Positions 16,905 through 25,409 are shown, counted from the first letter of the stretch. The stretch is DNA of 43,132 nt from Bacteroidota bacterium (GCA_013288745.1 JABDBG010000012.1:1-43132), one strand, 5' to 3'. A program made the numbers and translations. The notes: a model not told the origin generated them from the letters alone.

Positions 16905-16928
16905 AAAAAAGCCTCATATTTCTATGAG
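16905..16928 (-). terminator. intrinsic terminator after tRNA-Arg
   Basis: On the minus strand CTCATA-GAAA-TATGAG is followed by GC and TTTTTT. It begins 9 bp after the tRNA 3' end. The stem-loop is shared with the terminator at 1312-1334. Confidence 0.85.
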
Positions 16929-16936
16929 ACTTCTAG

Positions 16937-17010
16937 TGACCGCGTTAGGATTCAAACCTAAAACCTTCTCATCCGTAGTGAGACGCTCTATTCAGTTGAG
17001 CTACGCAGCC
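16937..17010 (-). tRNA. tRNA-Arg(ACG)
   Basis: A 74-nt cloverleaf can be drawn. The acceptor stem GGCTGCG/CGCGGTC has two G-U pairs, the D-stem is GCTC/GAGC, and the anticodon stem TCTCA/TGAGA encloses the loop CTACGGA, with anticodon ACG (wobble A, expected to become inosine, reading CGN Arg codons). The T-stem TTAGG/CCTAA has the loop TTTGAAT. The discriminator is A and the CCA end is not encoded. It has its own promoter and terminator. Confidence 0.95.
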
Positions 17011-17065
17011 ATTTTTCCTTGTTTCTAACAGTAGTTAAATACTACCCTTCGATTCAAACGGGATG

Positions 17066-17096
17066 CAAAAATAGAGATTTATTTTATTCATCCCAA
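17066..17096 (-). promoter_or_regulatory. promoter of tRNA-Arg
   Basis: On the minus strand TTG (17094-17096) and TATTTTTG (17066-17073) are separated by 20 bp, a good match to the Bacteroidota TTTG/TAnnTTTG promoter. Transcription would start near 17059, about 50 nt before the mature tRNA. Confidence 0.6.
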
Positions 17097-17129
17097 CTCT
17101 TTCCGCATTTTTGCCATATAAACTATTAA

Positions 17130-17603
17130 ATGAAGCTACAGTTTTGGTCGGTTGGCAAAGCAAATGAGCCATATGTAAAGGAAGGAATAGAGCTGTTTAC
17201 CAAGCGTATCAGCAATTATTACCCTGCTGAATGGCATATCATTCCCATGCCCAAAAATGCTGCGACCCTAAGCGAAACCGACCTAAAAAAGAAAGAAGGT
17301 GAAATAATACTGAACCTTTTAGAAAAAGACGACTATTTAGTAGTGCTGGATGAAAAGGGAAAACAATTAAACAGCGAAGGCGTGGCCGCTTTTATACAAG
17401 CACGGGGCAACGAGAGTGTAAAAAATATCATCTTCTTAATAGGTGGGGCTTACGGCGTAAGCGATGCTGTATTAACGAGAGCTAATTATAAATGGAGCTT
17501 ATCACAATTAGTATTTCCGCATCAATTGGTAAGACTTATCTTAGCTGAACAGATCTACCGCGCTTGCAGTATTCTGCGAAATGAAAAATATCATCACCAA
17601 TAA
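17130..17603 (+). CDS. rlmH: 23S rRNA (pseudouridine1915-N3)-methyltransferase RlmH
   Basis: 157 residues, the usual RlmH length. The SPOUT-class knot motif is clear: FLIGGAYGVSDAV at 102-114, then LSQLVFPHQLVRLILAEQIY, and the C-terminal tyrosine/histidine tail KYHHQ that is diagnostic of RlmH. It methylates pseudouridine 1915 in helix 69 of 23S rRNA on assembled ribosomes, using S-adenosylmethionine. It lies 6 bp before the rhomboid gene, so the two are probably co-transcribed. Confidence 0.97.
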   Translation: MKLQFWSVGKANEPYVKEGIELFTKRISNYYPAEWHIIPMPKNAATLSETDLKKKEGEIILNLLEKDDYLVVLDEKGKQLNSEGVAAFIQARGNESVKNIIFLIGGAYGVSDAVLTRANYKWSLSQLVFPHQLVRLILAEQIYRACSILRNEKYHHQ

Positions 17604-17609
17604 GTACAA

Positions 17610-18284
17610 ATGACAATTAGCATTACACTCTACATAATTATTGTAACAAGTCTTATCTCTTTTTGGGGATTTAATAACGACCATGTAGTTGACAGACTAA
17701 TTTTTTATCCGCCCGCAGTGATTAAAAATAATGAATGGTATCGCTTTTTTACTTGTGGATTGGTACATAGAGATATTCCACATTTGATATTTAATATGTA
17801 TGCTTTATTTCTTTTTGGGCAAGGCCAGCAAAAAACGGGAACGGAATATATGTTCGAATATGTTTTTGATAATAAAGGAAAAGCACTTTACCTGATCATG
17901 TATGTATTAGCCTTGGGTGTTTGTTTGATCCCTACTTTTTTTAAAAATAAAAACAATCATTATTACAGGAGTCTGGGTGCATCGGGCGCCGTCTCCGCTG
18001 TGGTATTTGCTTATATTACGATGAATCCTTTACAAGGTGTTGGATTGATATTTATCCCTGTTTTTATTCCCGGTTTTTTATTTGGAACGATCTATCTGAT
18101 CATCTCCTATTTCTTATCGAAAAGAAAAGGCAGCTCTATCAACCATTCTGCGCATATTTGGGGGGCTTTGTTTGGAGTTGTATTTGTACTAGCAATGGCA
18201 CCGCTATTCTCAAACGAACCTATTGTTGGGAACTTTATCGAATCGATAAAAGAATTTGATTTTAGAAAAACATTTATGTACTAA
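17610..18284 (+). CDS. rhomboid family intramembrane serine protease
   Basis: A 224-residue polytopic membrane protein. The catalytic Ser125 lies in the rhomboid motif GASGAVSA and the likely partner His182 in HSAHIWGALFG; HLIFNMYALFLFG near 58-70 supplies the conserved HxxxN helix. About six membrane helices are visible. A loop at about 72-92 and another at 111-120 are polar and longer than in GlpG. Substrates are unknown. The 3' end overlaps that of tilS on the other strand by 11 bp. Confidence 0.92.
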   Translation: MTISITLYIIIVTSLISFWGFNNDHVVDRLIFYPPAVIKNNEWYRFFTCGLVHRDIPHLIFNMYALFLFGQGQQKTGTEYMFEYVFDNKGKALYLIMYVLALGVCLIPTFFKNKNNHYYRSLGASGAVSAVVFAYITMNPLQGVGLIFIPVFIPGFLFGTIYLIISYFLSKRKGSSINHSAHIWGALFGVVFVLAMAPLFSNEPIVGNFIESIKEFDFRKTFMY

Positions 18285-19605
18285 CCGTTATTGTTAGTAT
18301 TTGTTTTGTTGAAGGAACAATCTTAAACCGGTCATCAATACGCAGGCCAACGATCCATACAATTTTTTTGTCCATCTCGATCACCCAGGCGTTTTGTTTA
18401 TCGCTCAACGATAATTTTTGATCGGTGAAAAAGCGGCTAAGCTTTTTCTTTTTTTGCATACCTAACGGATAAAAATAGTCTCCTTGCTTCCATCTGCGTA
18501 ATAGCACCGGAAATGTAATTGCATCCAGACTCACCTGCGCGATCGTTGTATTATTTTGGATCTTATAATTTGTATTTTGAAATTTTTGCAGTTCGATAAA
18601 CCTGCCGCCAAACCCGATCCTGGTGTCATTTTCTTCGATCAGGATATTTTGTGCTTCGCCTGATTGATTGGGTGTAATGATGATCCAGTTTCGGTTCCTG
18701 ATCATTCTATGTGTTGGTGACTGAATATATTTTCCGGTCCCGCTTTGTAATAATGCGATCGCATCTGTTGTTTGATGAGCCTTAAAACCATAGTCTTTTA
18801 TCACTTCATACACCACCGTTTTTAGGGGAGCCGTTTTCAATAGTTTCAAAACAGGAATATGTACCTCATTGCCTTTATGTTCCAGTAATTTTTTCTTTTG
18901 CTGATCGATCGATTGTTCATACAACAATGCTACGCCGGTAAACCTGCTGATATTTTTTAAAATATTTTCCTGAGCACCGGGATAACTTTTTTCGATCAAT
19001 GGCAAAATATTATTTCGAAAATGATTTCTTGTGTAATCGCTTTCCAAATTAGTATGATCCGTAACATGCTGCAAATTATTCTCTGCTAAAAATATTTCCA
19101 GCTCAGCTCTTCTTGCAAATAATAATGGACGGATAATGCGATGCTGTTTTGGCAAGATACCCCGCAACCCTTTAATGCCTGTGCCCCTGAAAAATTGCAT
19201 TACCACCGTTTCAATATTATCATCCGCATGATGTGCCGTTAAAATATAATCAAATCCGTTTGCTTTTTGAATTGCTTCGAACCACTCATAACGCAGGTCT
19301 CTCGCTGTTTCTTCGATCGATTTTTTTTCTTGTTTAGAGATGATGTTCGTATCAAAATGTGTTACAAAAAATGGTACGCCATACTTCGCAGCCAGTTCAT
19401 GTACAAACTTTTCATCACGGGTGCTATCCCCCCCTCTTAATTGAAAATTGCAATGTGCAATGGCGAAAGTATATCCGGCTTGTTTAGTTAATTCACATAA
19501 TACCACAGAATCTACACCTCCGCTTACGGCAATCAACAACCTGTCTTTTTGTTGAAAAAGATCTTGTGATTTGATGTAGTTAGTATATTGCTGAAGTAGG
19601 TTCAT
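18274..19605 (-). CDS. tilS: tRNA(Ile)-lysidine synthase TilS
   Basis: A 443-residue enzyme. The PP-loop ATP-binding motif SGGVDS is at 28-33, followed by the family-typical HCNFQLRG and LTAHHADDNIETVVMQFFRGTG, and a C-terminal TilS substrate-binding region with RRWKQGDYFYPLGMQKKKKL. It ligates lysine to C34 of tRNA-Ile(CAU), converting it to an AUA decoder, and is essential in most bacteria. It converges with the rhomboid gene (11-bp overlap). A long inverted repeat (19631-19714) lies upstream. Confidence 0.97.
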   Translation of the reverse strand: MNLLQQYTNYIKSQDLFQQKDRLLIAVSGGVDSVVLCELTKQAGYTFAIAHCNFQLRGGDSTRDEKFVHELAAKYGVPFFVTHFDTNIISKQEKKSIEETARDLRYEWFEAIQKANGFDYILTAHHADDNIETVVMQFFRGTGIKGLRGILPKQHRIIRPLLFARRAELEIFLAENNLQHVTDHTNLESDYTRNHFRNNILPLIEKSYPGAQENILKNISRFTGVALLYEQSIDQQKKKLLEHKGNEVHIPVLKLLKTAPLKTVVYEVIKDYGFKAHQTTDAIALLQSGTGKYIQSPTHRMIRNRNWIIITPNQSGEAQNILIEENDTRIGFGGRFIELQKFQNTNYKIQNNTTIAQVSLDAITFPVLLRRWKQGDYFYPLGMQKKKKLSRFFTDQKLSLSDKQNAWVIEMDKKIVWIVGLRIDDRFKIVPSTKQILTITVST

Positions 19606-19630
19606 GTCGTTTTTTGTGAGCGAATTTCTT

Positions 19631-19714
19631 GTCTGAATTGGGATTCGCCTGATTAATAGGATCTCATATTCTTAAACCCAATAATCCATTAATCAGACGA
19701 ATCCCAATTCAGAC
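19631..19714. repeat. long inverted repeat with GTCTGAA/TTCAGAC ends
   Basis: Two 27-bp arms (19631-19657 and 19688-19714) are complementary at 26 of 27 positions around a 30-nt loop. The outer ends are GTCTGAATTGGGATTCG and its complement. A shorter member with the same GTCTGAA ends lies at 27698-27739. It sits between tilS and the TPR gene, ending 5 bp from the TPR stop, so it may also act as a transcript end for that gene. Confidence 0.85.
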
Positions 19715-19718
19715 AAAC

Positions 19719-20030
19719 TTAATCAGTTATATCTTCATAAGCGCCTTGTAATTCATTGTAAGAATGGTTATCACCTGCTTTTTTTGCCGCCGCCATTCCT
19801 TTTTCGTAGGTGTTTATTGCTTGTGCAATTTCGTTTGTTCTTTCCAGCAATTTTCCCAGATGATAGTACGAGCCAACATAACCCGGTTCTCTTTCCAGGA
19901 TGGCTGTAAACAATTTTTTCGCCTCGGCATCGTTATCTATTTTAACATACTCGAGTGCTAATGCATGTTGCAAAAAACTATCTTCCGGTGATGCTGCTAA
20001 AAATTCTTTTAATTTATCTATTCTTTCCAT
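19719..20030 (-). CDS. small TPR-repeat protein
   Basis: A 103-residue soluble protein with about two to three tetratricopeptide repeats: residues 18-51 (LQHALALEYVKIDNDAEAKK) and 52-85 (GSYYHLGKLLERTNEIAQAI) show the helix-turn-helix pattern with conserved small and aromatic positions. It probably serves as a protein-interaction adaptor, and no partner is indicated. It has no signal peptide. It lies upstream of tilS on the same strand, but the long inverted repeat between them argues against a shared transcript. Confidence 0.85.
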   Translation of the reverse strand: MERIDKLKEFLAASPEDSFLQHALALEYVKIDNDAEAKKLFTAILEREPGYVGSYYHLGKLLERTNEIAQAINTYEKGMAAAKKAGDNHSYNELQGAYEDITD

Positions 20031-20152
20031 GATATGCTGAATGCTTGCAAAACGCGTAACGCTTTTTGCTTTTTATTTTTTACTTTTCATTTTTTACTTC
20101 TAACTTTAACAAACGTTGCATAAACAACTTATTTACTAACTAAACAAGCTAT

Positions 20153-20896
20153 ATGAAGATTCTCGTTTGCATCAGTAAAACACCTGATACCACTGCAAAA
20201 ATAGCCTTCACCGATAACAATACGAAATTCGCTTCTGATGGCGTACAATGGATCATCAATCCGTACGACGAATGGTATGCACTGGTTCGTGCTATTGAAT
20301 TGAAAGAAGCCGCTGCTGATACTGTTATTCATTTAATTACGGTTGCTACGGCAGACAGTGAGCCCATTATCCGAAAAGCATTGGCCCTCGGCGGTGATGA
20401 GGCCATCCGGGTAAATGCTGATAGCCATGATAGTTTTTACATCGCTTCGCAGATAGCAGCTATTGCTAAAGAAGGCGCATATGATATCATCTTTACCGGT
20501 AAAGAAACTATTGATTACAACGGCTCTTCGATCGCGGGAATGGTAGCAGAATTATTGGATATGCCTTATATCTCCCTGGCAACAAAATTTGATATTGCCG
20601 GAACAGAAGCGACGATCAACCGCGAGATCGAAGGTGGCGAAGAAACTGATAAAGTAGCATTACCTGTTGTAGTGAGTTGCCAGAAAGGCGTGGCAGAACA
20701 ACGTATACCAAACATGAAAGGCATTATGGGTGCCAGGACAAAACCTTTAAAAGTTGTTGAACCTGCTGCTGTTGAAGCATTGACCAGTATAACATCATTT
20801 GATTTACCTCCTGCTAAAGCGGGGGTTAAATTAATCAGTGCTGATACACCTGAAGAACTTGTTAGATTATTGCATGATGAAGCGAAGGTGATTTAA
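20153..20896 (+). CDS. etfB: electron transfer flavoprotein beta subunit
   Basis: A 247-residue EtfB. The start MKILVCISKTPDTTAKIAF is typical, followed by the AMP-site region around GKETIDYNGSSIAGMVAELL and the conserved LPVVVSCQKGVAEQRIP near residues 179-196. With EtfA it accepts electrons from acyl-CoA and other dehydrogenases and passes them to the quinone pool. It is encoded 41 bp upstream of etfA in the usual beta-alpha order. Confidence 0.96.
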   Translation: MKILVCISKTPDTTAKIAFTDNNTKFASDGVQWIINPYDEWYALVRAIELKEAAADTVIHLITVATADSEPIIRKALALGGDEAIRVNADSHDSFYIASQIAAIAKEGAYDIIFTGKETIDYNGSSIAGMVAELLDMPYISLATKFDIAGTEATINREIEGGEETDKVALPVVVSCQKGVAEQRIPNMKGIMGARTKPLKVVEPAAVEALTSITSFDLPPAKAGVKLISADTPEELVRLLHDEAKVI

Positions 20897-20937
20897 TGGA
20901 TAGATTGTTTTATTGTTGAACTTTTAAAATTAAAATT

Positions 20938-21900
20938 ATGTCAGTACTAATATTTATAGATCAGGCAGATGGACAAATAAAGAAATCATCTTTAGAAGCT
21001 GCTGCTTACGGTGCAAAAGTTGCAGAACAATCAGGCACTTCTGCTGAAGCAATTGTTTTAGGTAATATCACAGATGACCTTACTTCTTTAGGAAAATACG
21101 GCATTAAAAAAGTGCATACCGTTAAGGATTCAAAACTGAATAGTTTAGATGCACAGTTGTTTACCAAAGTGATCGCACAGGCTGCTACAACAACCGGAGC
21201 TACTGTTATTGTTTTATCAAACAACTTTGCAGGAAAATCTGTTGCGCCACGTTTGAGCGTTAAATTAAAAGCCGGCCTGGTTTCAGGAGCGATCGCTTTG
21301 CCGGATACGACCAAAGGCTTTGTGGTGAAGAAAAGTGTATTCAGCGGTAAAGCATTTGCCAATATTGCCATTAATACGCCTATCAAGATCATATCATTAA
21401 GTCCGAATTCTTATAGTTTTACTGCCGGAACCGGATCTGCAGAAGTTGCTGATTTTGCCGCTACGATTGATGCGCCAAAAGTCCAAGTAACGGCTACTAA
21501 TAAAGTAACCGGCGAAATACCGCTGAGCGAAGCAGAATTAGTAGTAAGTGGTGGCCGTGGATTAAAAGGCCCTGAAAACTGGGGTATTGTATTGGATCTG
21601 GCTAAGGCTTTAGGTGCAGCTACAGCCTGCAGTCGCCCAGTAGCTGATGCTGACTGGAGGCCTCATCACGAACACGTTGGACAAACAGGGTTAGCCATTG
21701 CTCCTAATTTATATATTGCTATCGGTATATCCGGTGCCATACAGCATTTGGCGGGTGTAAACAGAAGCAAAGTGATCGTTGTAATTAATAAAGACCCCGA
21801 AGCGCCATTCTTTAAAGCGGCCGATTATGGGATTGTCGGCGATGCTTTTGAGGTTGTACCAAAGATCACGGCAGCGGTTAAAAAATTGAAAGGAATTTAA
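20938..21900 (+). CDS. etfA: electron transfer flavoprotein alpha subunit
   Basis: A 320-residue EtfA. The C-terminal FAD domain shows VVSGGRGLKGPENWG, SRPVADADWRPHHEHVGQTG and IGISGAIQHLAGV, the three conserved FAD-contact segments of the family. The N-terminal domain (about 1-190) is the usual Rossmann-like EtfA/B fold. It forms a heterodimer with the etfB product just upstream and carries electrons from flavin dehydrogenases, for example in fatty-acid oxidation. Confidence 0.96.
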   Translation: MSVLIFIDQADGQIKKSSLEAAAYGAKVAEQSGTSAEAIVLGNITDDLTSLGKYGIKKVHTVKDSKLNSLDAQLFTKVIAQAATTTGATVIVLSNNFAGKSVAPRLSVKLKAGLVSGAIALPDTTKGFVVKKSVFSGKAFANIAINTPIKIISLSPNSYSFTAGTGSAEVADFAATIDAPKVQVTATNKVTGEIPLSEAELVVSGGRGLKGPENWGIVLDLAKALGAATACSRPVADADWRPHHEHVGQTGLAIAPNLYIAIGISGAIQHLAGVNRSKVIVVINKDPEAPFFKAADYGIVGDAFEVVPKITAAVKKLKGI

Positions 21901-21977
21901 CACAGCACGTATAAAAAATACAACTGGAGAAAACAATAAATTATTTTCTCAAAATCCCTTAGTTTCGTAGTCATTTT

Positions 21978-22571
21978 ATGAAGAAAATAGAACTGGAAAT
22001 CGTGGCATTATCACATAGCATTACGCAAACACATTCGTATGCTGTAGTATTGGGTGAAGTAAATGGTTTGCGCCGTTTACCAATTGTTATAGGAGGTTTT
22101 GAAGCGCAGGCAATTGCCGTAGCGCTGGAAAGAATGCAACCAAGTCGCCCATTAACTCATGATCTTATGAAAAATTTTATGCTTGCTTTTAATGTTGACC
22201 TACATGAGATCGTAATCAATGACCTACAGGAAGGAATTTTTTATAGCAAATTAGTTTGCAGCAGCGAAGCTGATACCGTTGAAATAGATTCACGCACTTC
22301 CGATGCATTGGCATTGGCTGTTCGTTTTGGCTGCCCGATATTTACATACGATAATATTTTAGATAGCGCCGGTATTTTAATGGAAGATGACGACAAGAAA
22401 AAGAAATCAGCTTCAGGCGCGCCAACTCCTATCACCACTGAAACAGGCGGAAGCGATAATTTAAAATCAATGTCTTTAGAAGAATTGAATACTCTTTTAA
22501 ATGAAGTGTTAGAACAGGAAGATTACATCAGGGCAATTGCCATAAGAGATGAGATCGCAGCGAGAAAATAA
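21978..22571 (+). CDS. bifunctional nuclease family protein (DUF151) with UVR motif
   Basis: A 197-residue protein. Residues 1-130 match the bifunctional-nuclease/DUF151 family, with LPIVIGGFEAQAIAVALE and the late IDSRTSDALALAVRFGCPIF. After a Lys/Ser/Thr-rich linker (about 135-160) the C-terminus LEELNTLLNEVLEQEDYIRA continues into a UvrB/UvrC-interaction (UVR) motif. This two-part layout is common in Bacteroidota. A role in DNA or RNA metabolism is presumed; the biochemical activity in this phylum is not established. Confidence 0.92.
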   Translation: MKKIELEIVALSHSITQTHSYAVVLGEVNGLRRLPIVIGGFEAQAIAVALERMQPSRPLTHDLMKNFMLAFNVDLHEIVINDLQEGIFYSKLVCSSEADTVEIDSRTSDALALAVRFGCPIFTYDNILDSAGILMEDDDKKKKSASGAPTPITTETGGSDNLKSMSLEELNTLLNEVLEQEDYIRAIAIRDEIAARK

Positions 22572-22624
22572 TTGTTAATGGTTAATTATTAATTGTTAAT
22601 GATTGAATCCATGTAATAATTGAC

Positions 22625-22648
22625 ATTTACCATTAATCATTTACCATT
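22625..22648 (+). repeat. 24-bp dispersed repeat, copy A
   Basis: A 24-bp sequence made of two ATTTACCATT-like units. Its reverse complement matches 28878-28901 at 23 of 24 positions. It overlaps the first codons of the longest possible ispE frame, arguing that ispE starts later, at the TTG at 22647. Neighbouring bases (22572-22600) contain further ATTGTTAATG-type units. Confidence 0.6.
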
Positions 22649-23472
22649 GATCGTATTTCCCAATTGCAAAATAAATCTCGGATTAAATATTCTGTCTAAA
22701 AGAGAAGATGGTTTTCATGATATTGCAACTGTTTTTTATCCCGTTCCTATTACCGATGCAATAGAAATCATTCACGCACCTGCCAATTCCAAACCAATCA
22801 TTTTTACAAGTTCAGGTATTACTATTGATGGCAGGGAAGAAGATAATATTTGCATCAAGGCATATCATTTATTAAAAAAAGATTTTCCCGATTTACCTGC
22901 TGTTGCCATGCATTTGCATAAATCGATCCCGCTGGGAGCCGGATTGGGCGGTGGTTCTGCAGACGGCGCTTTTGTTTTGCAATTGCTGAATAAAAAATTC
23001 AAACTAAATATATCGAACGAGTCGCTGATTAAGTATGCTTTGCTGTTAGGTAGTGATTGTCCGTTCTTTATTGTCAACAAACCATGTTTTGCAACCGGTC
23101 GTGGCGAAGCATTAAAAGAGATCTTACTTGATCTGTCAGACTATCAGATCATTCTTGTCAATCCCGGTATTCACATCAACACAGGCTGGGCATTTTCACA
23201 AATAAAGCCTGGTGTACCTGCACGGCCCATCGAATCAATTATTCAACAACCGATCTCAAGCTGGCGATCTGATCTCACAAATGATTTTGAGAACCCGGTA
23301 TTTGAAAAATATCCTGCAGTAAAAGAGATCAAGGAAATATTGTATAAAAAACGGAGCTGTTTATGCAGCGATGAGCGGAAGTGGAAGCAGTGTTTTTGGT
23401 ATTTTCCAAAAGAAGGTTTTGCCTGTCATAACCTTTCCTGAAGGCTATTTTGTACGTTCTGTAGCGCTATAA
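22647..23472 (+). CDS. ispE: 4-diphosphocytidyl-2-C-methyl-D-erythritol kinase IspE, apparent 1-base frameshift
   Basis: A GHMP-family kinase of the MEP isoprenoid pathway that phosphorylates CDP-ME at the 2-OH using ATP. The N-terminus FPNCKINLGLNILSKREDGF and the ATP-binding motif PLGAGLGGGSADGAF are normal. The uninterrupted frame stops at 23441, with a non-family tail after YKK. Removing one A from the six-A run at 23346-23351 restores GAVYAAMSGSGSSVFGIF, the conserved GHMP motif 3, and a stop at 23470-23472, giving 274 residues, the usual length. The fault is therefore a 1-base insertion in a homopolymer: either a sequencing or assembly error (most likely for an essential gene), slippage, or a real mutation. 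The start is probably TTG 22647; an upstream TTG at 22620 lies next to a repeat. Confidence 0.9.
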
Positions 23473-23554
23473 ATCCAATAATCTGTTAAGGTTTATCGTC
23501 AAATCACCTGTAAATTACAATTGGTTATATATTGCATGTCTATAAATTTCAACA

Positions 23555-25174
23555 ATGAAACAATTTTTCTACTTATTATTTACTGCTTTCATACTTGGTA
23601 CAAGCGCCTCTGCACAAACAGCAAGCGACAAAACACCCCCGAAGAACTGGCACCAGTTAGATAAAGCTACCACAGGTTATTACGGTATCAGTCTAGATAA
23701 GGCCTACGCTTTCGTAAAAGAAAAAAAACTAAAAAGCAAAACTGTTCTGGTAGCAGTGATTGATAGCGGTGTTGATACAACACAGAACGAGTTAAAACCT
23801 GTTCTATGGGTGAACCCTAAAGAAATTCCCGGTAACGGAACAGATGATGATAAGAATGGCCATATTGATGATATGCATGGGTGGAATTTTATTGGTGGTA
23901 AAGATGGCCGTAATGTAAAATCAGATAGTTATGAAGCGGCGCGCGTTTATTATAATTTAAAAGCAAGGTTTGAAAATGTTCCGGTTGATTCGGTATTCAC
24001 AAACCCAACAGACTCCTTACAATTTGTAATGTATAAAAATGCAAAAGATAAAGTAGTTGGTGGTATTGATGTAGATGAAGTTGCTTTCATGCAAAAATTT
24101 CTGCCTTTATTCTTAGCTGGAGATTCTATTATTGTAAAAGATCTGGGTAAAGATGAATACAATTGTACTGATCTTGATAAATACGATCCAACCAACAGAG
24201 ATGCCAAAGCAACCAAAGCATTTTTGATTACTATCTGCAAAGGCAATGGCAGCAATGAAATAAGCAATAAAGAACTGATCGAAGAAATGCAAGGTGAGAT
24301 AAGAAAAGCTGATGCAGCCACTACTCCACCCGAAGCTTTTAGAAAAGAAATTGTACAGGATGATGAAACAAATATCAACGACCGCGATTATGGTAACAGC
24401 GATGTAATGGCCGGCACACCTTTCCATGGCACACATTGTTCAGGTATTATTGGTGCAGTAAGTCAGAATGGTATAGGCATCAATGGCATCGCCAACAACG
24501 TACGCATTATGATGGTGCGCGCCGTTCCTGATGGTGATGAACATGATAAAGATATTGCGAATGCGATCCGTTATGCAGTTGATAATGGTGCACAGATTAT
24601 CAGCATGAGCTTTGGCAAAGATTTTTCTCCGCAAAAGCAATGGGTAGATGATGCAGTACGATATGCAGAAAGCAAGAATGTTTTATTAGTACATGCGGCG
24701 GGCAATGATGCTAAAAATATTGATTCAACAGATAATTTTCCTAACCCTAATTATATTGATGGAAAAGGAAGAGCTACAAACTGGATAACAGTTGGTGCAA
24801 GCGGTGATCCTAAAAATGGCGGCATCACAGCAAGCTTTAGTAACTACGGTAAAAAAGAAGTAGATGTATTTGCACCGGGCGTACAAATTTATTCTACTAT
24901 ACCAGGACCAGGTGGTAACAATTACGGCAATGCATCCGGCACAAGTATGGCTACGCCTGTTGTTGCAGGAACTGCTGCATTCTTGCTAGAGTATTTTCCA
25001 AAACTAACTGCGCAACAATTAAAATATGTGATCGAAAAATCTGCGCAGGATCCGGGCATAGTAAAAATTCCAGGTGGAAGTGATTCTGTTGATATGAAAG
25101 AACTATCAACTTCCGGCGGAATTATAAATGCATACGAAGCTGCTAAGTTGGCTTACGGTATGAGAAAGAAATAA
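23555..25174 (+). CDS. secreted S8 family (subtilisin-like) serine peptidase
   Basis: A 539-residue protein with a signal peptide (MKQFFYLLFTAFILGTSASA, then Q21). The catalytic triad is visible: Asp70 in AVIDSGVD, His294 in FHGTHCSGI and Ser464 in ASGTSMATPV. The spacing between Asp and His is about 224 residues, against a few tens in subtilisin, so a large insertion rich in Asp and Lys (about 95-285) splits the catalytic domain. There is no C-terminal sorting domain, so it is probably periplasmic or released. It is transcribed alone. Confidence 0.93.
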   Translation: MKQFFYLLFTAFILGTSASAQTASDKTPPKNWHQLDKATTGYYGISLDKAYAFVKEKKLKSKTVLVAVIDSGVDTTQNELKPVLWVNPKEIPGNGTDDDKNGHIDDMHGWNFIGGKDGRNVKSDSYEAARVYYNLKARFENVPVDSVFTNPTDSLQFVMYKNAKDKVVGGIDVDEVAFMQKFLPLFLAGDSIIVKDLGKDEYNCTDLDKYDPTNRDAKATKAFLITICKGNGSNEISNKELIEEMQGEIRKADAATTPPEAFRKEIVQDDETNINDRDYGNSDVMAGTPFHGTHCSGIIGAVSQNGIGINGIANNVRIMMVRAVPDGDEHDKDIANAIRYAVDNGAQIISMSFGKDFSPQKQWVDDAVRYAESKNVLLVHAAGNDAKNIDSTDNFPNPNYIDGKGRATNWITVGASGDPKNGGITASFSNYGKKEVDVFAPGVQIYSTIPGPGGNNYGNASGTSMATPVVAGTAAFLLEYFPKLTAQQLKYVIEKSAQDPGIVKIPGGSDSVDMKELSTSGGIINAYEAAKLAYGMRKK

Positions 25175-25332
25175 TCCAGAATACGAATAAAAAGATGGAA
25201 TGATTGACAAGATTTTATTTTCTAATCTTGTGATCCTTTAATCAAAAAGATCGTGTTCAGACAAATAAATTTGGTCAATTAAAAAATAGAACCGTAGCTT
25301 CGCAATACAAAACGCTCTTTTAATCGTCTGAA

Positions 25333-25409
25333 TTTCCGGGGTGCTTCTTTTATTTAGAGGCTGAGATCATACCCGTTAAACCTGCTCAGGATAATGCCTG
25401 CGAAGGGAG
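25333..25409 (+). ncRNA. TPP (thiamine pyrophosphate) riboswitch
   Basis: The conserved core of the TPP aptamer is present in order: CCGGGGTGC at 25336-25344, GGCTGAGAT at 25359-25367, ACCC at 25371-25374, AACCTG at 25379-25384, and GGATAATGCC followed by GCGAAGGGAG to 25409. The 5' TTCC and 3' GGGA can close stem P1. A T-run and a hairpin (about 25424-25447) before the start codon could form the expression platform. It lies 60 bp upstream of a TonB-dependent receptor gene, so it should lower receptor expression when TPP is plentiful. Confidence 0.93.

Noticed and set aside
16807-17028. A plus-strand open frame of 73 codons
   Set aside because: It runs antisense through tRNA-Arg and its terminator and has no recognisable protein features.
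21006-21392. A 128-codon frame antisense to etfA
   Set aside because: etfA is a well-matched family member over the whole stretch; the antisense frame is a by-product of its codon pattern. The same applies to other long antisense frames in ddl, the subtilase and the LanB gene.
22620-22646. Upstream TTG start for ispE
   Set aside because: The added residues are encoded by the 24-bp intergenic repeat; the family-typical N-terminus begins at TTG 22647.
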